Below, piece after piece: positions 1 through 5,127 of a DNA stretch of 8,914 nt. The notes under the pieces are model-generated. The model ran no database searches and had not been told where the DNA came from. It worked only from the letters and a program-made list of their open reading frames with translations. Each line of letters begins with the position of its first letter. The first letter of the stretch is position 1. Source of the DNA: Planctomycetia bacterium (GTDB lineage: Bacteria > Planctomycetota > Phycisphaerae > Phycisphaerales > UBA1924); assembly GCA_005776545.1 (NCBI GenBank), contig SXOY01000161.1, forward strand, positions 1 to 8,914. The letters are read 5' to 3'. The translations under genes were made by a program, and so were the position numbers.

Positions 1-513
1 AGCGACACGCTTCCGCTGGCCGCCGGAAAGCTCAGATGGGACCCGATGCTCTGACCCCTGCATGTCCACCACGCTCAATGCTTCATCAATCCGCTCAGCC
101 CGCTGGCGTGCGTTGAACTCTGTATGTTCAATCAATGGAAAGGCGAGATTCTCTCCCACAGTCATGGAATCAAAGAGCGCAGACAACTGAAACAGGAAGC
201 CAATCTGAAGTCGAACTTCGCGAAGCTGCTTCTCTTTCAAGCGATCAATTCGATGATCCTCAAACCACACTTCGCCCGAGTCCGGATGCATCAGTCCGAC
301 GATGTGTTTCAATGTCACCGACTTGCCACAGCCGGAGGGTCCCATGACCACGGTGGTCTTGCCACGGGGGAAGTCGATCGAGACGCCATCCAGAACAGTG
401 AGCTTGCCAAAGGCCTTGCGGACATCGCGAAGTCGGATAACCGCGTCACTTGAGGCCGAGAACTCCCTGGCGGGCGCACGCAAAGTCGCGGCATCTCCGC
501 CGTTTGGCACCAT
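1..513 (-). CDS. mlaF: MlaF-like ABC transporter ATP-binding protein (partial, C-terminus beyond left edge)
   Basis: This is the nucleotide-binding subunit of an ABC transporter, most like MlaF/Ttg2A of the phospholipid-transport (Mla) system, and acts on the cytoplasmic face of the inner membrane. With ATG at 513 the window holds 171 codons. Visible are an A-loop/core start (VIRLRDVRKAFGKLTVLDGV, about residues 25-44), Walker A GPSGCGKS (58-65), the Q-loop Gln109 in GFLFQLSALFDSMTVGENLA, and the signature PSELSGGQ (159-166). The ALFDSMTVGEN..FPL..HT stretch and PSELSGG are typical of the MlaF branch. Walker B and the switch His lie beyond the edge. The roughly 24 residues before the core are Ala/Ser-rich. 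GTG at 537 is an alternative start with a GGGAG about 7 nt upstream; an in-frame TAA limits the ORF further upstream. It diverges from the Nudix gene. ABC ATPase is certain; the Mla assignment is likely but unproven, since the permease and MCE subunits are not visible. Confidence 0.85.
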   Translation of the reverse strand, partial: MVPNGGDAATLRAPAREFSASSDAVIRLRDVRKAFGKLTVLDGVSIDFPRGKTTVVMGPSGCGKSVTLKHIVGLMHPDSGEVWFEDHRIDRLKEKQLREVRLQIGFLFQLSALFDSMTVGENLAFPLIEHTEFNARQRAERIDEALSVVDMQGSEHRVPSELSGGQRKRVA

Positions 514-554
514 TTTCTCGCTCGACTGCACACTCACCCGTAGACTCCCTTTCC
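514..554. promoter_or_regulatory. Short divergent intergenic region between mlaF-like gene and Nudix gene
   Basis: Only about 41 bp separate the two divergent start codons if the ABC gene starts at ATG 513, and about 17 bp if it starts at GTG 537. Promoters for both directions must therefore overlap each other or lie inside the opposite gene's 5' end. I saw no convincing -35/-10 pair in either direction. A GGGAG on the minus strand (about 545-549) could serve the GTG 537 start. No good Shine-Dalgarno precedes the Nudix ATG at 555. Confidence 0.4.
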
Positions 555-1118
555 ATGGAAACCCATGTTAGTCGTAAAGTCCCGGGCGAGGTGTCTCGCA
601 TCGTCCTTCATAAGGGGGCGAAGTTTAACTTCGAGCAGGTTGTTTTCACCGGACGCGATGGCAAGGAGCTGCGTCGCGAAGTGGTGCGGCACCCAGGGGC
701 AGTGGTCATCCTCCCAATCCTCGAATTGCCCGGTCAGCCCCAATGCGTGGTATTCATACGCAACTTTCGCACCGCCATCGGCCACGAGCTCTGGGAATTG
801 CCCGCAGGAACCCGTGAAACAGGCGAAGAACCAGCATTCACAGCCGAACGCGAATTAATTGAAGAAACTGGATACAAATCTGCAACCATCACAGAACTTG
901 GCCGGTTTTATACTTCGCCGGGTCTGAGTGACGAATTAATGTACGCCTATGTGGCGAAAGGACTTGTGGAGGTTGGACAGCATTTAGAGGCAGATGAGAA
1001 CATCACTGTTCATTGTGTGCCGCTGAATGAGGCGTTTGCGATGATCGAACGTGGCGAGGTTCTGGATGCAAAGTCTGTTCTGACGTTGCTCTGGGCACGC
1101 AGTAAAGGTATGTTGTAG
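555..1118 (+). CDS. Nudix hydrolase, ADP-ribose pyrophosphatase (NudF-like) family
   Basis: A 187-residue cytoplasmic Nudix hydrolase that probably cleaves ADP-ribose or related nucleoside diphosphate sugars to AMP plus a sugar phosphate. The complete Nudix box GX5EX7REUXEEXGU runs from Gly85 to Tyr107 (GTRETGE...RELIEETGY), with metal-binding Glu residues in RELIEE. Just after it comes SPGLSDE (about 121-127), a motif typical of the ADP-ribose pyrophosphatase group, then an acidic DENI segment (about 147-150) and DAKSVLTLLWA (171-181), which matches the usual C-terminal helix. Length fits the family. The frame is open back to an ATG at 450, but that start would run deep into the opposite-strand ABC gene and add an Arg-rich stretch unlike the family, so ATG 555 is preferred although it lacks a clear Shine-Dalgarno. 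Its stop lies 2 nt before the next start, suggesting translational coupling. Substrate is inferred from family motifs only. Confidence 0.88.
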   Translation: METHVSRKVPGEVSRIVLHKGAKFNFEQVVFTGRDGKELRREVVRHPGAVVILPILELPGQPQCVVFIRNFRTAIGHELWELPAGTRETGEEPAFTAERELIEETGYKSATITELGRFYTSPGLSDELMYAYVAKGLVEVGQHLEADENITVHCVPLNEAFAMIERGEVLDAKSVLTLLWARSKGML

Positions 1119-1120
1119 CA

Positions 1121-2176
1121 ATGGCAAGGTTGACCAAGCAATCATCCGGCAATGAACCCTCGCGAAAGTCGCGGGGAGTATCGCATCGGATGCATTGGCT
1201 CGCACGTTTGCTTGGCCGCGGCGAAGACCCACTTTCCTGGTCAGTCCCACTCTTTCGGGTATATGGCGTTCAGTTGCGAATGCACATGATTTTTATCGTG
1301 TGGGCGGCGGCGGAATTGCTGATCTCGGCTCGACCCGATGTTGCAGGTCCATTGCACAAAGCATCGCTGGTCTCAGGATTGATCGTGGTGTTGCTTGGGC
1401 GGGAAGTTGCACGAATTGTCATTTCGCATCGGAGCGGGTGGTTGCCAGGTCGGATGGTCTTGTGGCAGGGCGGGGCACTTTCTTCGCCACTGGGACTTAT
1501 GCCACGCTTGAAGGCTCCTGTTGCCGGCTTGGTCGCAAGCGTCCTGATAGTGGGGGTTGCAGGATTGAGCCTCATTCTCGCGGGTGCGCCAGTCGAATTG
1601 CTGTGGTTCAACATTTTTGCACCGAGTGTTCAGGCTGGAACAATCAAGGAATCACTGTTACAAGTAGTTCTCTGGTGGACCTACTTTGGCTCAGTCGTAA
1701 TGCTGCTCTTGAACCTAGTTCCAATGCCCCCATTTGATTGCGGACGTTTAGTGCAATGCTGGCTTACTAAGTCACTCGGCCAACGCGGTGCGTTGAAAGG
1801 TGCAGCACAATTTGGGTTGATGGTCGCGGCATCGCTGCTGGTGGTGGGGGTGGTTGCCGAGCAAATGCGATTGGTCGCGTTGGCCGCGATTGGCGGCCTA
1901 GTTTGCTGGATCGAATTGCGAAGGCTCGCATTTATTGAAGATACCACTGTCGAGCGTTCACTTGATATTACCGACTGGATCGAAGGCATTGCCATCGCGG
2001 AACAGACTGAAAAGCAAGCCCTGATCGAAGAATCACCCGTTGTGCAAGTCGGCCCGTCAATAGACGAGTTACTTGCAAAGGTTCAGGCCACCGGTCTCAA
2101 TAGCCTTACGGAACAAGAACAAGCCAGCCTTCGAAGCGAAACTGAACGGTTACGCGGCAAGAATCCGCGTCGTTAA
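1121..2176 (+). CDS. Site-2-protease (M50)-like polytopic membrane protein, probably catalytically inactive
   Basis: A 351-residue membrane protein of the site-2 protease type. The N-terminal part (SWSVPLFRVYGVQLRMHMIF, 39-58) resembles the first strand/helix of M50 proteins. About six hydrophobic segments follow (roughly 52-70, 83-102, 132-156, 180-205, 226-247, 250-268). At the place of the zinc motif HExxH the sequence reads REVAR (94-98): the Glu is kept but both His are Arg. The second zinc-site motif is recognisable as NLVPMPPFDCGR (198-209), keeping Asp206 but with Cys in place of the usual Gly207. With both zinc His missing it is unlikely to be a working metalloprotease. The soluble C-terminus ends in a helical tail (314-345) related to the tail of the following rhomboid. 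It is almost fused to the Nudix gene (2-nt gap). An AAAGG lies 12 nt upstream of ATG 1121; Met24 is an alternative start. The function is unknown; a regulatory or scaffolding pseudoprotease is an inference. Confidence 0.8.
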   Translation: MARLTKQSSGNEPSRKSRGVSHRMHWLARLLGRGEDPLSWSVPLFRVYGVQLRMHMIFIVWAAAELLISARPDVAGPLHKASLVSGLIVVLLGREVARIVISHRSGWLPGRMVLWQGGALSSPLGLMPRLKAPVAGLVASVLIVGVAGLSLILAGAPVELLWFNIFAPSVQAGTIKESLLQVVLWWTYFGSVVMLLLNLVPMPPFDCGRLVQCWLTKSLGQRGALKGAAQFGLMVAASLLVVGVVAEQMRLVALAAIGGLVCWIELRRLAFIEDTTVERSLDITDWIEGIAIAEQTEKQALIEESPVVQVGPSIDELLAKVQATGLNSLTEQEQASLRSETERLRGKNPRR

Positions 2177-2284
2177 CACCAATTCCAAACTCCAATTGAG
2201 ATGCTCTGGCAACGTGGCCGATAATCAGGCGAACTAGTCGGTGATCCCGACGGTACCAACCTTGATAGCTAGGTCTACGCCGCC
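2177..2284 (+). other. 108-nt gap between S2P-like gene and rhomboid gene
   Basis: No gene or convincing promoter was found here. The only structure seen is a small perfect inverted repeat, GTCGG (2237-2241) with CCGAC (2247-2251) around a 5-nt loop. It is too short, and lacks a T-run, to be called a terminator. The rhomboid start is preceded only by a weak AGG 11 nt upstream. Confidence 0.3.
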
Positions 2285-3166
2285 ATGTCAATACACGATC
2301 GTCCGTACATCCGAGATAACAAGACAACCCAGATGTGGAGTAATGGACGGGTTCGCTCGTTCAACACTTTGCTGATTATTGTCAACGTTGCGATCTTCCT
2401 GCTTGGTATGTTCTTTCAAGATCTTGGAAATTGGATTCAGCAGTTTGGACATTTCTCAACCACAATGTTGATGCCTCCGAGACTGGAATTCTGGCGCATC
2501 ATTTCATTTCAATTTTTGCACGCGGGTGTTATGCATGTTGCTATGAACATGCTCGGCCTTTACATGTTCGGGCGAATTGTGGAAGAACACCTGGGCACTA
2601 CCCGGTACCTCGCGTATTACATTGTCTGCGGCGCATGCGGCGGTTTGATGTACTTTTTGCTCAACGCAATCGGGCAATTCGTGCCGCAGATTCCCGGAGT
2701 TTTGAACAGTAATCCGGCGACTCCGCTGGTGGGCGCATCGGCGGGCGTGTTTGGCGTCATGATGGCGTGTGCGTATCTGGAGCCGGAAACCAAAGTGATG
2801 GCGATGCCTATTCCCATCACGATGAAGATGCGAACTCTGGTATATGTGTACCTTGGAATCTCGGTGTTCATGCTGGTTGCAAGATCGTCAAATGCGGGCG
2901 GTGAGGCGGCACACATTGGCGGCGCGATCGCTGGCTACTTCTTTATCCGACGCCTTCATCTCCTGCGTGACTTCTTCGATGTGTTTTCCAATTCAAAGAA
3001 GAATCGAAGCCGTTCCAGTCCGTTGACGGTTGCCGAATCGGATGCGGCGGCGAGAGAAATCGATCGAATCCTGAAGAAAGTTTCCGATCAGGGGCTTCAT
3101 TCGTTGACGGACAAAGAGCGTGCAACGATGAGTCAGGACACCAACCGGCGTCGCAACGCGGGTTGA
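2285..3166 (+). CDS. Rhomboid family intramembrane serine protease
   Basis: A 293-residue rhomboid protease that cleaves transmembrane substrates within or near the inner membrane. Catalytic features are complete: the HxxxxHxxxN motif in transmembrane segment 2 (His79, His84, Asn88 in FLHAGVMHVAMNMLGLYMFG), the nucleophile Ser152 in GASAGVFG (150-157) in segment 4, and the base His210 in AAHIGGAIAGY (208-218) in segment 6. The L1 loop carries the usual W-R motif (FWRIISFQFLHAG). The topology is the basic six-helix bacterial form, so N- and C-termini should be cytoplasmic. The tail after about residue 224 is basic and ends in a helical module (259-290, IDRILKKV...GLHSLT) shared with the preceding S2P-like protein; tails of this kind occur on other bacterial rhomboids. 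The start ATG 2285 has a weak ribosome binding site. It ends 21 nt before tgt. Substrates cannot be predicted. Confidence 0.92.
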   Translation: MSIHDRPYIRDNKTTQMWSNGRVRSFNTLLIIVNVAIFLLGMFFQDLGNWIQQFGHFSTTMLMPPRLEFWRIISFQFLHAGVMHVAMNMLGLYMFGRIVEEHLGTTRYLAYYIVCGACGGLMYFLLNAIGQFVPQIPGVLNSNPATPLVGASAGVFGVMMACAYLEPETKVMAMPIPITMKMRTLVYVYLGISVFMLVARSSNAGGEAAHIGGAIAGYFFIRRLHLLRDFFDVFSNSKKNRSRSSPLTVAESDAAAREIDRILKKVSDQGLHSLTDKERATMSQDTNRRRNAG

Positions 3167-3187
3167 AATTGGGGGCTACTTTGTAGC

Positions 3188-4447
3188 GTGCCCCAACCTA
3201 TCAATTTTGAAATCCTGAAGAAATGCACTACAAGCCATGCTCGCGTTGGTCGCGTGACAACGCCGCACGGTTCGTTTGATACACCCGCATTTATGCCGGT
3301 TGGGACAAAAGGCACCGTCAAGGGAATTCTGCCGCATCTTGTGAAAGAGACCGGCGCTCAGATTCTCTTGAATAACACGTATCACTTGCTTCTGAGACCT
3401 GGCCCGGAGTGGATACAGCGTCGCGGCGGCGTACACAAATTCATGAACTGGGGTGGGCCGATTTTGACCGACTCGGGTGGCTACCAGGCGTTTTCATTGG
3501 CAGAGACAAACAAGATAGATGATGAAGGGGTGACATTCAAGTCCATCGTTGATGGAAGCAGCGTGCGAATGAAGCCTGAAAACTCGATTGAAACGCAGAA
3601 TCAACTTGGGGCTGACATTATCATGGCCTTTGATGACTGCCCGCCACCAGTTGATGTGACTGCCGGCGCGGGTGTTGATGAAACACAGACCGCGCGGCGA
3701 GAGGCGGCAATTCGACGTGATACCGGAAAGAAGGGCTACGACCACAATAAGCGATTGGATATTGCCCTGGACCGAACTGCCAAATGGCTTGAGAGGTGCA
3801 AAGCCTCCCATGCCAGAAGCGACGAACAGGCACTCTTTGGAATTACCCAGGGAGGGAGTGATCTCGATCGTCGTTCAAAGAGCGTGGAGCAAGTGTGCAA
3901 CGTGGAGCTACCTGGATATGCCATCGGTGGCGTTGCAGTGGGTGAGTCAACCGAAGATATCGCCAAGGTTGTTGAACACACTGCGCCGCTGCTGCCACTG
4001 AATAAGCCGCGTTACCTGATGGGTGTTGGATATGAACGAGATATTGTGATGGCTGTTCGTGCTGGCGTCGACATGTTTGACTGTGTGTTGCCGACTCGAA
4101 ATGGCCGCAACGCCAATGCATTTACAGCAAGTGGTCAGATTCGACTTCGAAATGCAAAATACGCGGAAGATGATTTGCCGATTGAACCGGGCTGTGATTG
4201 TCCGGCATGCAACCCAGCGTCCCACGGTTGGTTGACCTGTGCGGGCGGGACTTTTAGTCGGGGCTACCTGCGGCATCTGTTTTACGCTGAGGAGATGCTC
4301 GGCCCGATTCTGGTGACCTTGCACAACCTCCGACATTTCCAGAGGTTCATGTCGGACCTCCGGACAACGATTCAGACTGGGGATTGGGGCGGGTTTGGGG
4401 TGCGGTGGCCAGTTGCCAGTTCAAAGGCACCCGAAAACCGAGGGTGA
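3188..4447 (+). CDS. tgt: tRNA-guanine transglycosylase (queuine tRNA-ribosyltransferase)
   Basis: Bacterial Tgt exchanges guanine at wobble position 34 of GUN-anticodon tRNAs (Tyr, His, Asn, Asp) for the queuosine precursor preQ1. The key parts are present: DSGGYQ (95-100) with the active-site Asp95, FDDCPP (148-153), GGVAVGE (247-253), YLMGVG (276-281), and DMFDCVLPTRNGR (295-307) with the likely nucleophile Asp298. The zinc ligands are Cys336, Cys338, Cys341 and His363. It is 419 residues, against about 370-390 for typical members. The excess comes from an insertion of about 30 residues after CPP (roughly 157-190), an insertion of about 12 residues between the third zinc Cys and SRGYLRH, and a short C-terminal extension. 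The start is GTG 3188, chosen because the protein begins here as in homologs and an in-frame ATG appears only at residue 36; a GGGGG lies 12 nt upstream. The tgt-yajC-secDF order is conserved in many bacteria. No other queuosine genes are in the window. Confidence 0.97.
   Translation: MPQPINFEILKKCTTSHARVGRVTTPHGSFDTPAFMPVGTKGTVKGILPHLVKETGAQILLNNTYHLLLRPGPEWIQRRGGVHKFMNWGGPILTDSGGYQAFSLAETNKIDDEGVTFKSIVDGSSVRMKPENSIETQNQLGADIIMAFDDCPPPVDVTAGAGVDETQTARREAAIRRDTGKKGYDHNKRLDIALDRTAKWLERCKASHARSDEQALFGITQGGSDLDRRSKSVEQVCNVELPGYAIGGVAVGESTEDIAKVVEHTAPLLPLNKPRYLMGVGYERDIVMAVRAGVDMFDCVLPTRNGRNANAFTASGQIRLRNAKYAEDDLPIEPGCDCPACNPASHGWLTCAGGTFSRGYLRHLFYAEEMLGPILVTLHNLRHFQRFMSDLRTTIQTGDWGGFGVRWPVASSKAPENRG
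4379..4400 (+). other. Canonical G-quadruplex motif within the tgt 3' end
   Basis: Four guanine tracts lie within 22 nt: GGGG (4379-4382), GGGG (4386-4389), GGG (4391-4393) and GGGG (4397-4400), separated by loops ATT, C and TTT. This satisfies the standard G3+N1-7 rule with short loops, which favour stability. It lies on the sense strand, so it would be present in the mRNA, about 45 nt before the tgt stop codon. It encodes part of the tail GDWGGFGVRW, so the codon choices contribute to it. Folding and any effect on expression are inferred. Confidence 0.55.
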
Positions 4448-4484
4448 GTTGTTTGGGTGGGGGTGCGTGTTTGACCCAAACGGC
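4448..4484 (+). promoter_or_regulatory. Hairpin immediately after the tgt stop codon (possible terminator, attenuator or pseudoknot element)
   Basis: A perfect 8-bp stem, GTTTGGGT (4451-4458) with ACCCAAAC (4474-4481), begins right after the tgt stop. In RNA it extends outward by two G-U pairs and a G-C pair to 11 pairs (4448-4458 with 4474-4484). The 15-nt loop (4459-4473) contains GGGGTGC, complementary to GCACCCC at 4511-4517, so an H-type pseudoknot is possible. No U-run follows, so it is not a standard intrinsic terminator. Confidence 0.45.
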
Positions 4485-4523
4485 GTGCGTATCCTACGGG
4501 TCCTGAAATTGCACCCCGAACAC

Positions 4524-4527
4524 AAGG
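4524..4527 (+). promoter_or_regulatory. Shine-Dalgarno for yajC
   Basis: AAGG lies 7 nt before ATG 4535. It is 6 nt downstream of the GCACCCC segment (4511-4517) that can pair with the upstream hairpin loop, so the structure could affect ribosome access. Confidence 0.5.
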
Positions 4528-4534
4528 CTATCGC

Positions 4535-5017
4535 ATGACCACTATTCAGACCTCTTGGATCAGCACTTTGGCAACGATGCAACAAGGCCAGGCCGTTGGC
4601 GTCCCCGGCGCTACGGCTGCGCCAGCATCGACTGCCAGTCCGACCACAACAGCACCAACCGGTTCAAACGGGCAGCCATTGCCAGCTCAGCCCGGAACGG
4701 CATCTGGAAGCCCGTTTGGAATGATGCTCCCGATGTTGGTTGTGTTCGGCCTCATCATCGGCTGGCAAGTGTGGCAAGGCCGCAAACAGGGCAAAGTTCG
4801 CGAAGAGATGCTCAAGTCTGTCAAGAAGGGCGACAAGGTCGCTACATCTGGCGGCGTGATTGGCCAGGTCTGCGAACTGACTAATGACGAGATGGTCCTG
4901 CAAGTCGAAGTGGGAAAAATCCGCTTCAGCCGAAACGCGCTTGTCGGGGTTGTCCGGAGCGGCAAAGAGCTGCCTGATTCCAAAATAGAGGTAAAAGAAG
5001 CAACGGTCAGTGTCTAA
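4535..5017 (+). CDS. yajC: Sec translocon accessory subunit YajC, with extended N-terminus
   Basis: A 160-residue single-span membrane protein that associates with SecDF and SecYEG; its precise role is not settled in any organism. The family core is clear: a transmembrane helix (about 62-79, FGMMLPMLVVFGLIIG), a basic juxtamembrane stretch (RKQGKVREEMLKSVKKGD), and the typical domain KKGDKVATSGGVIGQV (97-112) ending in RFSRNALVGVV (130-140). E. coli YajC is about 110 residues; the extra length here is mainly a Thr/Ala/Pro/Ser-rich low-complexity segment (about 21-61) before the helix, predicted to lie outside the cytoplasm. ATG 4535 has AAGG 7 nt upstream. Position between tgt and secDF is the conserved order and supports the identification. 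The FYFLLIRPQ-like stretch common at the end of the helix in other YajC proteins is replaced by IGWQVWQGRKQ. Confidence 0.93.
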   Translation: MTTIQTSWISTLATMQQGQAVGVPGATAAPASTASPTTTAPTGSNGQPLPAQPGTASGSPFGMMLPMLVVFGLIIGWQVWQGRKQGKVREEMLKSVKKGDKVATSGGVIGQVCELTNDEMVLQVEVGKIRFSRNALVGVVRSGKELPDSKIEVKEATVSV

Positions 5018-5127
5018 TTCGACTGACATGATGTATCCGCATGGAGGCGAACTGTTTCTTTGAGCTGCTATGAATCAATGGGCGGCGGAGCATTTCGCAG
5101 GAAAGAGATCTGGAGCGAGCTTTCGCG
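5018..5127 (+). other. yajC-secDF intergenic leader with hairpin abutting the secDF start
   Basis: This 110-nt leader holds no convincing gene or promoter. Near its end, TCGC (5095-5098) and GAAAG (5101-5105) can pair with CTTTC (5120-5124) and GCGA (5125-5128), giving nine pairs with a 2-nt bulge. The loop contains the purine-rich GGAGCGAG (5112-5119), the only candidate ribosome binding site. The stem reaches the A of the start codon. Only an 11-codon ORF (5028-5063) lies wholly within the leader; it shows no translation-arrest signature. Confidence 0.35.

Noticed and set aside
504..534. TTGGCA with a downstream CACACT as a Nudix promoter
   Set aside because: The -10 candidate matches the consensus at only three of six positions; not reportable.
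450..554. In-frame N-terminal extension of the Nudix gene back to ATG 450
   Set aside because: It would overlap the 5' end of the opposite-strand ABC gene, adds an Arg/Ser-rich stretch unlike Nudix N-termini, and ATG 555 gives the normal family length.
2237..2251. Small inverted repeat GTCGG/CCGAC as a terminator
   Set aside because: The stem is only 5 bp, with no T-run; it could easily occur by chance.
3947..4336. 129-codon minus-strand ORF opposite tgt, with similar ORFs opposite secDF
   Set aside because: They lie antisense to strongly conserved coding sequence, resemble no family I know and have no supporting ribosome binding sites.
4471..4495. Promoter-like TTGACC and TATCCT upstream of yajC
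   Set aside because: The spacing is only 13 nt, too short for a normal sigma-70 promoter, and the -35 half lies in the 3' arm of the hairpin.
4448..4534. preQ1 riboswitch in the tgt-yajC gap
   Set aside because: A pseudoknot is possible and tgt is a queuosine gene, but the element is downstream of tgt, has no A-rich tail as in preQ1-I, and precedes export genes that preQ1 is not known to control.
5028..5063. 11-codon ORF upstream of secDF as a possible translation-arrest leader (SecM/VemP/ApdA type)
   Set aside because: Too short, with no signal sequence and no recognisable arrest motif; the peptide is MMYPHGGELFL.
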